Positions 10,790 through 22,386 of a stretch of 64,000 nt of DNA are shown piece after piece. Below the pieces are notes generated by a model. The model was given only the letters and a program-made list of their open reading frames with translations, was not told where the DNA came from and made no database searches. Every line of letters begins with the position of its first letter. Positions within the stretch are counted from its first letter, which is position 1. The stretch is from contig OX621257.1 of the NCBI GenBank assembly GCA_951640165.1, forward strand, positions 7,761,201-7,825,200, written 5' to 3'. Position numbers and translations under genes: made by a program. The DNA comes from Pseudoips prasinana. Its lineage: Eukaryota; Arthropoda; Insecta; Lepidoptera; Nolidae.

Positions 10790-11217
10790 CAAGGAAAAGA
10801 GTAAAAGCTAAAAGAACCATAATTTGAGGACAATAAACGACCATAATCAGTTGGCCAGCTTACTAGTTCGGGTAGAGGTTTTATTTTAAAAGATAGCAAA
10901 TACTTGAGGAAAGTATAAATGAGGAGTTTCATATATATATAATTACACTGTATGTATATAAAAAGGAGCACGCCGTTATTCAATAATAGCTTCAGTGGAT
11001 TATGTATAATATAATTACATGAATGATCCAAAGTATGGATATAGTTTTTAAGTATGAGAAACGGTTTGTATGCAGCAAATGATAATTTGTATGGGTTTTG
11101 CAAGAGGTTTAAGTAGTAGGATGTATTAGATGACGGATGTATTTTAGTGTAAATTGTATTACATGCATTATTATTCAAAATATAAACTATAATTAACTTA
11201 ATATTGGTAATAGACAT
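10789..11217 (-). other. Small open frame between ORF1 and ORF2 of the CR1-group LINE
   Basis: A 142-codon frame, rich in Leu, Ile, Asn and Tyr as expected from AT-rich DNA, with no recognised domain. Its TGA overlaps the ORF2 ATG by one base. It may be chance. If real, it could couple ORF2 translation to termination upstream. Confidence 0.25.
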
Positions 11218-11241
11218 GCAGATAAAACATATTAATCCTAG

Positions 11242-11935
11242 TCAAATTTTCTTGAGTTTATTAAGATCTTCCTCGCAGTCGATACGCACATAAGGTGACG
11301 TTTCATCTTTGCGCAAGAAGACTCGGCCATGTGAAGTCCAGCAAAATCCAAAGTGGTTATCTTTAGCAAATAATCGACTAAGATAGTAAAGTCTTTTTGT
11401 GCGCGTCGTAAGAGCTTCTGACACAAAAACTGGTTGTGATGAGGATCCCATATTTAAATGCTTAGTATTCAGTTTATTATCTTTATTTTTCTTGTTGAAT
11501 GATTTGATCAGCAGTAACAGCCTTTCCTTGATGAAACAGTTTGTAAAATTCACTATTACAGGCTGGTCTTTTTTTTCCGACTTGGTGTTTATTCTGTATA
11601 TGTTTTGGATGTTTGTAGTCTGTATATTACATTGCAGAACTTCGCCTAGCTTTTCAACAACTTTAATTAAATCTTGCTTATTTTCTTTAGTACTTAATTT
11701 AGGAATATTGCGTAACTCTACCGTAGCTGATATTTGATTTCGTTCAGCGGACTCCAACCTTTCCTCGAGTTGATGTATATATTTGACTTGCTCTCCGTCT
11801 TTTTTTGCTGAATCCTTTATCTGAATACACATTTGGTCATACTGTTTAGAGATGAAATTGACTGTCTTCGTTAATTCCTTATTTTCTTCTTTTAGTTTAG
11901 TAATTGACTCTAATGTTTTTCTTATTCCGATGGCA
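11242..11935 (-). CDS. CR1-group LINE ORF1, 5'-truncated
   Basis: The readable part starts with a coiled coil (KLKEENKEL, then HQLEERLESAERNQ) that continues in frame upstream of the Met at 11832 until the element is cut off near 11935. After the coil comes a domain of the kind shared by insect LINE ORF1 proteins and the C-terminal part of baculovirus FP proteins: a VELRNIP strand, an IYRIN strand, and a C-terminal block with SEALTTRTKRLYYLSR and WTSHGRVFLRK. By family this is the RNA-binding chaperone of the element, forming trimers through the coil. The N-terminal part (often a PHD-like zinc finger in these elements) is missing. Cellular LINE origin is far likelier than a viral gene, given the adjacent ORF2. 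Confidence 0.8.
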
Positions 11936-12060
11936 CAGTAAGTATATTTATTTCTTTAAACAAATTTCGCAAAGAATCGCGACTGCCTAAACCATAAATG
12001 GCTCTGACTGCTCTTTTCTGCAATACAAAAATCATTGACCTAGCACTATGACATACATAC
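11936..12060 (-). pseudogene. LINE RT fragment (upstream half of the split LINE)
   Basis: Minus-strand reading gives FVLQKRAVRAIYGLG and SRDSLRNLFKEINIL, closely parallel to the LINE frame at 47397-47816. Its continuation is at 7480-7137 across the inserted CR1-group element. Confidence 0.65.
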
Positions 12061-12440
12061 ATAGACATACGCCTGTTTCCCAGAGGTGTAAGCAGAGACA
12101 ACGGATTTCCATTTTTTCTTAATTTTTAATCACTGACAGTTGATGATTATTAAAGTTCTAATATCGTTATTAAAATTGGGGTTGGTGGTAGGAGGGTGAA
12201 AATTAAGCGTAATATGTATTTTAATAATGTAATTTGATTTTTTATGTACCTAAGTAAATTATGAAAAATAATAGTAAACCAATTGTCCAAAAATATCAAA
12301 AGTAAACGTCTTCGGGGCACCCTTCTCATTAAGGAGTAAAAAAATAGTCAGAGCTACCAAATATATTAAAAGAAGAAACATAAAAATCATTCAAGCTAAA
12401 TATTTTGAAGGACTGTGGTTATAAAAGAGAGTTATTTAGA
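12060..12440. other. No recognised feature
   Basis: AT-rich sequence with no open frame or repeat match that I could support. Confidence 0.4.
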
Positions 12441-12525
12441 TATAGTACAAGCTTTGCTTAGTTTGGGGCTAGGTTGATCTGTGTGACATTGTCCCCATAT
12501 ATTATTATTATTATTATTATATACT
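12440..12525 (+). repeat. SINE fragment with ATT-repeat tail
   Basis: ACAAGCTTTGCTTAGTTTGG and GATCTGTGTGACATTGTCCC are the reverse complement of the distal part of the SINE at 29281-29534. An (ATT)n run follows, as in that copy. Confidence 0.65.
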
Positions 12526-12666
12526 CGTAAATAGATGACAAAAAACGTTAATTTAATTTTTTTAATAAGGGTTTCATATGTCGCCAAATGGCTAACGCAG
12601 TTTGTAGGCGATTCGCTCATTTACCAACAGATTTACTTTCTTATAACTAAACTTATTTTAGGTATC

Positions 12667-13260
12667 TTACACACTACATACTAACAAATTTTTCATATCC
12701 CAATACCTGTTTTTTTTTAACCTCATCTTACAATTAATCTTTGTGTCGTCTCGCAATGCACTATATTTATTAAATAACCTAGGTATTATATATTTTCTTG
12801 TCCTTTCCTCAAAGTAATTTTTTTTAATAAGTTCTTCTCTTAAATTATTCACATTACAAAACAATGTAAGAAAATCGCCAAACTGTTGCCAGTTTGTTGG
12901 CGATAATGGCGCTCTTACATAGTACATTTATACATATTATATATTTATACCTTTTTTTATATAACTTTACAAATTTTTATTTTAGGTAGTACTTTTTCAG
13001 TCTTTTTTTAAATGATACAGCACTTATATTATCATCTTTGGACGAGTTCCTTATAAAATCTATGTTATTAAATATTGTTGGAGTTAAATATTGCCTAGTT
13101 CTTTTACCATAATATTTTTAGACATAAGGTATTAAAAATTTTCTCTGAACAGCATTCCTAGTATTTTATTTAGTATTTGTCCTCAATTCTTCCAGCCTTC
13201 CCTTATATTGGGACCCTACAATGTATTTATAGGTTGTTTTTCTTTTTATACTCTTCTAAA
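12667..13260 (-). pseudogene. Two degenerate LINE RT C-terminal fragments
   Basis: The 86-codon frame (12927-12667) contains ERTRKYIIPRLFNKYSALR. The adjoining upstream stretch (about 13260-12970) reads RTRQYLTPTIFN and then SFKKRLKKYYL in a broken frame. Both look like the last segment of Jockey/CR1-type RTs, arranged side by side. The assignment rests on a short motif only. Confidence 0.4.
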
Positions 13261-13399
13261 TAATATGATTCTAAGGCTATTAGGTATTGAACTTATACTC
13301 TTCTTTATACAGCTTTAGATTCAATTACTTTGACTTATACACCGAACAATAAATTTTAAATTATTACATAGACCGTAGGGCTTATTATACATTAACAGC

Positions 13400-13700
13400 C
13401 ATGCAGTGCCAGACAAGATGTAGTAAAATATATCTATAACTATAAATTCCATAATTAGACCTATAAATAATCTCTTCGACAATAACTTAAAGAAGTTAGC
13501 TAAGTAACTTAAATCATTAGAAGAAGAAGTACACTTTATTGCAAAAATATGTTATACAAAACAATGGATACAAACAAGAAAATTAGCTTATTTTAATACA
13601 ATTGGCGGCCTTATCGCTAAAAGCGATCTCTTTGCTTTTACTTTGAATGGACCAAAATTGAAAGAGTCTAATGAAGGTAGCAGAAGGTGTACTAATTGCA
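13400..13700 (+). repeat. Repeat X fragment followed by a LINE 3'-UTR-like fragment
   Basis: 13400-13520 matches part of repeat X (ACAAGATGTAG, CCTATAAATAATCT, GACAATAAC). It is followed by ACACTTTATTGCAAAAATAT and GGCGGCCTTATCGCTAAAAG, which looks like the 3' end of a minus-strand LINE. I recognise no coding sequence. From 13700 to 14190 I see nothing further. Confidence 0.45.
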
Positions 13701-14190
13701 ATTGAAATGTTATGAATCTTATTAATCTAATACTACGTACATATACATATATACTTACGTAATAATAAGATACATATGACTAAACATATAGGTAAAAATG
13801 CTATACATATATGAATGTGAGGATATTATTTCACAAACGGATGGCAGTAGATTTATTGCCGAGTATATAAAGTGAGATAGTGCTGTTTAACCATATTTTT
13901 TAAATACGTTTTGTGATTGAGCGTGCCTAATCTGTAATGGTTTACATGTATTTAATACTTAGTTACCTACTAGTAATTTAGTAATGGTAATAGTAATTAT
14001 TTACTTGTATTATTACGTGAAAGTCACTCGGCACCATCAGAATTACCAGAGCTAGAACAATAAAATGTTCTAGCAAATGCTAAGTTGGCCATTTCAGACT
14101 TGCACGGGCAACAAGTGCCTTTGTTTTTCTTTTTATTTTATCTTTGGTTTTGATTGTTATTTTAAATTTTTGTTGTCTGTGCAATGTTTT

Positions 14191-14841
14191 CTAAATAAAT
14201 ATTTTTCTTTCTTTCTTTTCTTTTAATGGCAGCGCGTTCCATAAGCAGACAGCTTGCACGCTGAAGGATTTGTCTGTAAAATTAGTGGAATAGGTACACT
14301 GGTATTTTGAGTCGTAAGTTTTCTGAAGACCGCAAGAGTCGCGAATGAGTTGAGTGAAGAAACTGAAAGCGTTCCTTGAGATAGGGAGGAGTGGATGGAT
14401 TAAACAGAATACTGTATAGAAGTGTGACAATGTGAGTATTCCGACAAAGTCCTATGGGCAACCACTTGAGTTTAGTGCGAAATTCAGAGACGTGATCATA
14501 TTTACGCAATCCAAATATGAATCGTATGCAAAAGTTTTGAAGTCGCTAATAAATATCATAAATTCAAAAAAATTAGTGGAATAGGTACACTGGTAATTTG
14601 AGTCGTAAGTTTTCTGAAGACCGCAAGAGTTGCGAATGAGTTGAGTGAAGAAACTGAAAGCGTTCCTTGAGATAGGGAGGAGTGGATGGATTAAACAGAA
14701 TACTGTATAGAAGTGTGACAATGTGAGTATTCCGACAAAGTCCTATGGGCAACCACTTGAGTTTAGTGCGAAATTCAGAGACGTGATCATATTTACGCAA
14801 TCCAAATATGAATCGTATGCAAAAGTTTTGAAGTCGCTAAT
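14191..14841 (-). pseudogene. Tandemly duplicated LINE RT C-terminus
   Basis: Two nearly identical units of about 270 bp (about 14278-14550 and 14569-14841, period 291) each encode the same minus-strand fragment: KLKWLPIGLCRNTHIVTLLY, NPSTPPYLKERF, then LRSSENLRL. Only two differences were noticed between them (ggtattttg/ggtaatttg and gagtcg/gagttg). The first unit runs on at 14277-14191 into FTDKSFSVQAVCLWNALP, the end of the RT. The second unit is interrupted at its far end by the outer Helitron. Confidence 0.75.
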
Positions 14842-16330
14842 CTATATAAATAAAAAGAGAAGTCCTGACTGACTCATCAACGCCCAGCCCAAACCCTTGG
14901 ACCTAGAAAGCTGAAATTTTGCACTAATGTTTTCTTTATAATGTAGACAAGGAATAAGGAAGGATTTTTTGGAATTCAACCCCTAAGGGGGTAAAACGGG
15001 GGTGCAAAGTTAGTATGAAACTTTGCCGTTTTTGAAGTTTAAGGCACAAAAATTGGTATTTGGCCCTCCAGTTAAAAATAAAAAATTACGTATTTCAGGA
15101 TTTTTGGAAATTCCACCCCCAAGGGCGAAAAATAGGGGATGTAAGTTTGTATGAAAAATGGGACAATTTTTAAGTTAAACGCATGAAAATTGGTATTTGG
15201 CATCTCAGTTAAAATTAAAAAATATATATTTCAGTTTTTTTGAAAATTCCAACCTGAAGGGCATGAAATATGGGATGTAAGTTTGTATGAAAAATGCGAT
15301 ATTTTTGAAGTTAAACGCATGAAAATTAGTACTTGGCCTTTCTGTTAAAAAACATAAAATATTTATTACAGAATTTTTGAAAATCCCACCCCCAAAGGCG
15401 TAAAATAGGGGATGTAAATTTATGCTGACTGACTGACATATCAACGCACAGCCAAAAACGGCTGGAGTTAGAGACTTGAAATTTTGACAGTACGTACCTT
15501 TTATGACGTAGGCACCCACTAAAGAAGGGTTTTTGAAAATACCACCCCTAAGGGAGTAATATAAGGGATGAAAGATTTTATGAAAATCCGTCATTTTCGA
15601 TGTTAAAGGCTTTGGTACTTGGCATATCAGTTAAAAATTAAAAATATATATTTCAGGATTTTTGGGAATTCCACCCCTTAGGGCGTAAAATGGGGGATGT
15701 AAGTTTGTATGTAAAATTCGACATTTTTGAAGTTAAACCCATGAAAATTGATATTTGGCCTTTCAGTTAAAAATAATAAATATAATTTTTAGGATTTATG
15801 AAAATTCCATCCCGAAGGGCATAAAATAGGGGATGTAAGTTAAAATATGTATTTCTGGATTTTCGAGAATCCCACCCCCAAGGGCGTAAAATTGGGGATA
15901 TAAGTTTGTATGAAAAATGTGACAAATTTTAAATTTAAACGCATGAATATTGGTATTTGGCATTTAAGTTAACAATAAAACATATATTTTAGAACTAGCT
16001 TTTGCCCGCGACTTCGTTCGCGTGGAATAGTGTCTTCCGGCAGATTTTTGGTTTTACCCACATAGTTCCCGATCTCGCGGGATCTCTTCAAAAATGAAAT
16101 GTGGAAGATATTCTAGGGAACTCTTCAAAAATCAACATAATGAGCTCTGCGTTTGTTTTGAAGATATGTATACTCACTTAGGGCATTAAAGCCGTTATTG
16201 CCGATCGAAAAAGGCGAAGATGTTATTTTTCCCTTATTTTCAAAATATTATTTTGATTTGCCATTTCAGAAAAAAATACTGTTTCTCGCTTGACAAATTT
16301 TCTATTATTTTTAAAGATTATTAAAGTTTC

Positions 16331-17430
16331 TTACACCAAGACATTTCTGTATACCACGTTTTTAGTTTTGCCATCCTTTGCAAAAATATATAGGTCTTGT
16401 GGTTTTGACACTCTTGAGAACGCATCGTAGAGTTGTCCATGGGAGAAACAGTCTTTTTCAAGATGTACCCCCGCAACTTTAAGCGTTTGCCCTTGGGCTT
16501 TATATATGGTCATTGCAAACGCAGTTTTCAGTGGAAACTAAACTGTTTTGAATTGGAATGGCAAATCAGTTGGAATGATGGGAATGCGGGGAATAATTAC
16601 AGTTTCGCCTTTTGCCATTCCAGTCATAATAACGGCTTTAATGACATTCCGTCCTAAATAGGTTACTTGTAACCGTGTGCCGTTACATAGCCTTGGTGGA
16701 TCTAGGTTTCTCATAAGCATCACAGGAACTCCAACTTTCAGCCTCAACTTGTGAGAAGGCACTCCTGATAACTCTAAGGAGTTGAGAAACTCTGTTGGGT
16801 AAGATGTCACTTGCTCGGTATCCACGACGTTATCTACTGATAGATACTCGATGACATCTCCCTCTACGTCAGACATAATTTGGTCATTTATCCGGCCTAC
16901 TATTTCATTTGTTGGCGCCAATATCGCCCTTTCGCATAACCATTCCCGATTTTCGATATTAGCGCGTAAATCCGGATAGACACTATTTTTTAAATTGTAT
17001 GTGCTATACACAATTTGGCATCATTCGCTGCTCAGCGTGATCATACTCTCGGAGTCGGTAGACAATCATTATGGAGTAATACTCGCATATTCGTCGACAG
17101 TGAAACCTTTTGCACATGTGTCCATAGCACAGATGCTTTTAAACAGGCATTGATTTCATCTGCCCGGTGTGCCCCTTTATAACCGGCAGGGTCTGCAGGA
17201 AGTCACCGGCCAATAGAACCACCATTCCTCCCATAATACCTTGATTGTTTTTTATGTCTTACATCGTGCGACGAAGTGCTTGGATTGCTCTTTTATGGGA
17301 CATTGTACATTCATCCCAAACCAGCAGTTTACATTGTTGCAACATTCTTCCACGCTCACTACTTTTACTTATGTTACAAACTGGCATTTCCTCCCAACGC
17401 CATCTATCGAGCATGGTGACAACTCGGATT
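16331..17430 (-). pseudogene. Helitron Rep/helicase, C-terminal helicase part, broken
   Basis: Minus-strand reading from about 17400 gives PIF1-type helicase motifs in order. First is Walker B as LLVWDECTMSHKRAIQ, then LLAGDFLQTLPVI (motif III). A spliced-out or frameshifted stretch follows. Next, at 17011-16538, come YNLKNSVYPDLRANIENREW, LAPTNEIVGRINDQ and GVPVMLMRNLDPPRLCNGTR. The end at 16513-16331 has KAQGQTLKVAGVHLEKDCFS and LYDAFSRVSKPQDLYIF. Frames change at least twice. The Rep nuclease and Walker A parts are absent from this copy. Copies B and C keep only the last third. Confidence 0.85.
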
Positions 17431-17475
17431 ATTTATTTATACTCCGTTCGGGCATTTTCTTTGTACTAAAAGTGT

Positions 17476-20400
17476 TATTTTTATTTTTTTTTTTTTTATT
17501 AGGATTTCCAACAAAGATTACACTATGCATACAAATTACTACAAATTACATTGCCACGGTAAAAAGATCTTGTGCATCTTTACTTACAAGAAATCACAGC
17601 ATGCGAAGAGTAGGTGTACAGAAAAACAAGTTAATTTAATTTACAAACTAAAATTAAAAACTAAAATTAAAATTACTTAAAATTTAAGGAAACAAATTCA
17701 AACTAATAGTATAAAATTACAAACAATAAATTAAATTAGTGCACAGAATATAAACAATTTTATAAATAATAATAATAAAAATAAAGCAGTGCAATGTTGC
17801 AATAGTCTTAACTTAGGTGAGCTCTTAGGAGGCTTTTAAACTTGCTAAGTGAATTATTGAAAATGTCTATATTTTCTGAGGTGGTTGAAATTTCGTTATA
17901 TTCGTCAGATATTCTGACAACAGGAGAGTGTTTGCCTAGATTGGTTCGACATCGGGGGGCTCTTAGTAAAGAGCAAGGATGACGCGGAAGGCGGCTGGGC
18001 ACATTAATACAGATCCTCTGCAGTACATCTGGACAGTCTATCCCATTGTTAAGCAGCTTGTATAAGAATATCATATCTGCCATTAACCGACGAGATTGGA
18101 GAGAGGTGATATTGAAATGATTAAGCCGTTCTTCATAAGACCGTTTAGATCTTGCTACGTTAGCCCGAAACGCTAGGTGGTGCACTAGTTTCTTTTGAAC
18201 TCGCTCGATTCTCGCAACATGGACCAGATACGAAGGATTCCATACCGTGCTACAGTACTCGAGTTTACTTCTAACGTAACTGGAGTATAATAGCAATGTT
18301 GTATGTGGGTTTTTGAATTCTTTAGAAGAGCGCAGTACGAATCCGAGTGACATATATGCGGCACTGATCATTGAGTCAAATTGGTTGGTAAAACGCAAGG
18401 CGCTATCTATTTGCACCCCCAAGTCTCGTATAACTTCAACTTCAGTTAAGGGTTTGCCTTCAATATTGTACGATGAATGAAACTTATTGCGTTTTCTGGT
18501 GAATTTGATATGGTGACACTTATCATGATTTAAAAACATTTTGTTTTCCTTGCACCACTGATTTAATGTATCTATATCGGCCTGTAAAAGTTGCATATCA
18601 TTGTCACACTTAATTGCGAGTGTCAGTTTTAGGTCATCAGCAAACAGGTAGGGTGTAGAATAATTAATTACATCAGATAAATCGTTTATAAATATATTAA
18701 AGAATAATGGTCCTAAGTTAGAACCCTGTGGAACTCCAGAAGTATTAAGGAAGGGTTCCGATTTGCCTCCATCAACCACAACTATGGATTGCCTTTCTTT
18801 CAAGTAGGAACTGCACCAGCGCAAAGCTACGTTAGTGATGCCCATTTGATGTAACTTATTTCGCTAAAATAAAGTGATCAACCTTATCAAATGCCTTCGA
18901 AAAATCAGTGTAGATAGCATCCACCTGATGACCCTGGTCCACAAAACTAGTCAAGTTACTGACGTAGGTAACGAGGTTGGTGTTCGTTGATTTTTTTGTC
19001 ATAAAACCATGTTGGTTCTTCGATAGGTAGCTTTTTACGTGGTCATATAAGAAAGGGTACACAAGTGATTCGAACACCTTAGACAATGTGGCTAATATTG
19101 AAATAGGACGATAGTTAGCGACTATATCTCGCTTACCTTTTTTAAATATTGGCACAATTTTCGCTTGCTTCCATTTTTCAGGGAAAACGCCTGTACTTAT
19201 GGATTTATTAAATATATGTGCAAGAGGTATGCAAAGCTGTCGTGTACAACGTGACAAGAATATAGGAGGTATATTGTTTGGTCCAGGAGCTTTGTATAGG
19301 TTTAATTTGGCAAGTCTCTTATGTATGGAATTCGATGAAATTGTTATATTGCCAATTTCTGGCAGGATAGTATTATGCATGCTTGTCAGAGAAACCGTTG
19401 TTATTGTTTGAAGTCCGATTGTAAACTGACGAAAATTGCTTCGCAAATAGATTGCATATATCTTTAGTGGTGCTAGCCTTTTCGTCGTTTAGAGTCATGT
19501 GTGATGGATAGGATGATTCGGATTTACGTAAGTTTTTTATATGTTTCCAAAAGAGTTTAGGGTTTTTTTTTATTTCATTTTCAACTTTTGTTATGTATTT
19601 ATTATAACATGACTTTGCGAGCATATTGCAGTCCTTTCTAAGGTAATTAAATTCGATAATATCTAGAGGATTATTATATTTCTTTATTTTCACATGAAGT
19701 TTAAATTTATGTTTTAGTAGTTTTATAAGTTGAAGAGAATACCATGGCGGATATTTTCCTTTGTGGAATACAGTTTCCGGTACATGCTTTCTAATTATAA
19801 CGCGTAGTTCAGCGTAAAACCTATCTGTCATAATGTTGACATCGTTGACTGAACTAAATATATCATCCCATTCAATAGTATCTAGTTCTTTAATTATATT
19901 TCTGTAGTCTGCTTTAAAATAGTTAAATCTTTTCGTTATTTTAGATAGACATTTTTTTTTTACAGTGATAAATGGTATAAATATTAACGGTGGGTGATAT
20001 TTATCAATTTCTCTAATAGGATTGGTACAGTTCTTAACCATTACTGATTCCACGTCGGATAATACAAGATCGAGTACTTTATCTTGTATGTTTTTAACCT
20101 TATTGTACTGTTTAATATTATTTAAATCCATAAAGTCTTGTAAAAGGCCTTTGAGGCAGTTATTAGTTGATACAGGACCTATGATCTGTGCTGTACCGGA
20201 TTCACATTGCACCCAATCTATGGTACTAATGTTAAAATCGCCCATGACCACTGTATGACTATCACTGTTTATGTTCATCACCATGCTGCAATTCTCCAAG
20301 AAGTATTCCAAAGTTGTGTTACGCACAGGAGGGGGTAGATAAACACAACATATATTAAGCGTCCTGCAACTGCTAGAAGACTGCGTATCAATTGATACCC

Positions 20401-20748
20401 ATATGTCCACACAGTCACTTTCCCAATTATACATGCGTTGGGACTGGAATTTATTAGTAACTGCTATAAGTACACCACCGCCTGTTTTTTTGTGGTTAGA
20501 TAAGCTCGAGGTCTCCCGATCTCTCCTGTATACAACATAGTTACTATTAAATATTTCTGAATCAAAAACACTTCTATTGAGCCACGTTTCAGTGAAAATA
20601 TAGACATCGTACTCATTTTCATTCAAGCATTGCCGTACTTCAGTTAGCTTAGTGTTAAGACCTCTCGTATTTTGATAATAACATTTAATTGGACTGAATT
20701 TTATCTTAACAGACATGTAACATGCAATAAAAATGTTATTATGAAAAT
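17476..20748 (-). mobile_element. Jockey-type LINE inserted in Helitron A
   Basis: A T-run at about 17480-17500 marks the poly(A) tail on the minus strand. The Helitron sequence ...ACTAAAAGTGTTATT stops there and resumes as ATGTTATTATATTG at about 20748, which suggests a short TSD of TGTTATT type. ORF2 nearly fills the element and no ORF1 is present, so the 5' end is probably truncated. Confidence 0.8.
17808..20716 (-). pseudogene. Jockey-type LINE endonuclease-reverse transcriptase, two frameshifts
   Basis: Three successive frames make one protein. 20716-19373 is the APE endonuclease (CYYQNTRGLNTKL, IFTETWLN, VVMGDFNIST) and linker. 19446-18856 is the RT fingers and start of the palm (YKAPGPNNIPPIFL, NYRPISILATLSKVFE, AIYTDFSKAFDKVDH with catalytic Asp). 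18845-17808 is the rest: SGVPQGSNLGPLFFNIFIND, LFADDLKL with the catalytic Asp pair, and the thumb/tail. The frame changes near 19400 and 18850. Motifs are well kept, so the copy is not ancient, but it is not translatable as read. Confidence 0.87.
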
Positions 20749-21546
20749 GTTATTATATTGATATTATTTTTTTCATACCTTTTTACTATTTATTTACTTT
20801 TTTCCGATGAATTAAAACAATAACATGAACCGAACTCGTGTAACGATTTTCAAATGAAAAAATGAAATGAAATGAACTCGTGTAACGATCGACACCATTG
20901 CGCGATCACCAACTCGACATATAGTACTAATAGAATTATCTATACTCCGTTAGAGCATTTTCGTTGTACTAAAAGTTGTATTATATTATGATACCTTTTT
21001 ACTATTTATTTACATTTTTCCGATGAATTTTCAGTACTGAATTGATGCCGACTCTTGACCAATAGATGGCGCTGTATGTCCGGAATAAATTTTATTTTTT
21101 ATTTTATTTTTGTAATAAAAACTATCCTATGTCCTTTCTCAAGTTCCAAACTATGTCTGTACCAAATTTCACACAAATCGATTCAGTAGTTTAGGCGTGA
21201 AGCAAAGACAGACAGACAGACAGACAGAGTTACTTTCGCATTTATAATATTAGTTTGGATATTTGAGAATTCCCGCCTAAGGGCGTTAAGTAGGGCATGT
21301 AAGTTTCTATGTGAACTGCGACTTGAAGTTAAACGCATGAAAATTGGTACTTGGTATATCAGTTAAAAATATATATTTCAGGATTTTTGGTAATTCCACC
21401 CCTAAGGACGACTAAAATAGGGGATGTTGTAAGTTTGTATGAAAATCTGTATTTTTCGGAGTTAAACGCATGAAAATTCTGGGATAGTTTGGGAATAATA
21501 ATAATTTGTTTTTAAAAAAAGGTAATCCAAAACTGATTCAATACAT

Positions 21547-21780
21547 CGACACCAACAATTTACGCGAACTCGAATTTTAGATAAATTCGTTTTTTATTCC
21601 AAGTTGCTTAAAATGTCGTAGTCGCTGTCGTCTAAGTAAAGATTTAGCGTTTTATAAGATTTGTAACTACTTTTTTTGTGTAATTTTTATAAAAAATATA
21701 AAACGACTTTTTATCAAATTGGGATAAAAAAAAGAATTTACCTAAAATTCGAGTTAGCGTAGTATAAACTGTTGGTGTCG
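21547..21780. repeat. MITE with 40-50 bp inverted ends
   Basis: CGACACCAACAATTTACGCG at the left is mirrored by the right end GTTTATACTACG...GTTGGTGTCG read in reverse, with a matching AACTCGAATTTTAG inner block. The 234-bp unit is almost a hairpin. It has no coding sequence. It lies in the outer Helitron. Confidence 0.7.
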
Positions 21781-22386
21781 AAATGGTGACCCAAAAAATA
21801 TCAACTTAATTTTACTGATCTACAAGTTCACAATTTTGTAACTAGATGGCGTTAATATCGTTTCAGATCGCGGAACTGTTTTGGCATATGGGGTAAAATA
21901 AATAAATTCTTAAATAAAAGGTAGTCCAAAACTGAATCAACAGATCGCCTAAATCTTACCCAAAAAATATGCACACATCTTAATTTTACCGCTTTACAAG
22001 TTTATATTTTTGTTAGTAGATGGCGTAATCGTTTTAGATCGCGCTATGGTTTCGTTCACAAAATGTGATATTAGACCTATCAATGCCGTGGTCGCAACCT
22101 AATCTAGAATACATCTTTGATTTTTTGGTTGATGAGATCGGGTCCTTTTTTTTTTAAATAACAGTAGCAAAGTAGTCTTTAGTTTCTTTCTTAGCTGGGT
22201 TATTTTTAGGTTAGGTTTTCTTCAATTTCAAAGGTTATTATTTAGATTAAGGTTAATATTTAGAAGTAAGTAGTTACATTGGTCATCATTCGAAATTGTC
22301 GCGGACGAAGTCGCGGGCACCAGCTAGTTAGTATCATAAATTCAATATTATTTCTAAATGTTTTCATACACGCCGCATATGCAAAT

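Larger units (their letters stand above)
7480..11935 (-). mobile_element. CR1-group non-LTR retrotransposon, nearly complete
   Basis: On the minus strand, a 5'-truncated ORF1 (11935-11242) is followed by a 450-base spacer, an intact ORF2 (10789-7838) and a 3' UTR. The end carries a short AATGT-like pentanucleotide repeat near 7480-7490, as CR1-group elements often have in place of poly(A). It is inserted in the same orientation into an older LINE, whose RT C-terminus continues on both sides (11936-12060 and 7480-7137). Confidence 0.8.
15995..21259 (-). mobile_element. Helitron A (helicase-bearing family), nested, carrying a LINE
   Basis: On the minus strand it starts TCCAAACTAATATTATAAAT (21259) and ends CGCGAACGAAGTCGCGGGC followed by AAAAGCTAG (15995). 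The flanking bases A and T join the outer Helitron repeats smoothly. The 5' region has a CAGA/TCTG-rich microsatellite and the phrase GATGGCGCTGTATGTCCGG, shared with copies B and C. It contains degenerate Helitron helicase sequence and a complete Jockey-type LINE at 17476-20748. Like copy C, but unlike B, it carries a second block of the leader (GACACCATTGCGCGATCACC near 20890). Confidence 0.85.
14841..22327 (+). mobile_element. Outer Helitron, non-autonomous, host of a nested Helitron
   Basis: It starts TCTATATAAATAAAAAG and ends with a GC-rich hairpin (GCGGACGAAGTCGCGGGC), then CTAG at 22324-22327, inserted between A (14840) and T (22328), as Helitrons do. The flanks (CGCTAA before, TTAGTATCATAAATTCAA after) rebuild the uninterrupted sequence seen in the neighbouring tandem copy at 14541-14568. 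The interior consists of diverged tandem units of about 150-250 bp (motifs CCCCTAAGGGCGTAAAATAG, TGAAGTTAAACGCATGAAAA, ATATATTTCAGGATTTTTG) at 14870-15994, resuming at 21260-21480 after the nested Helitron. The last part includes a MITE at 21547-21780. It has no transposase of its own. Confidence 0.82.

Noticed and set aside
11242..11935. A captured baculovirus FP gene
   Set aside because: The domain is common in ORF1 of insect CR1-group LINEs, and the frame sits directly upstream of a matching ORF2.
15205..15594. 129-codon minus-strand frame
   Set aside because: It reads through the tandem repeats of the outer Helitron and has repeat-driven composition.
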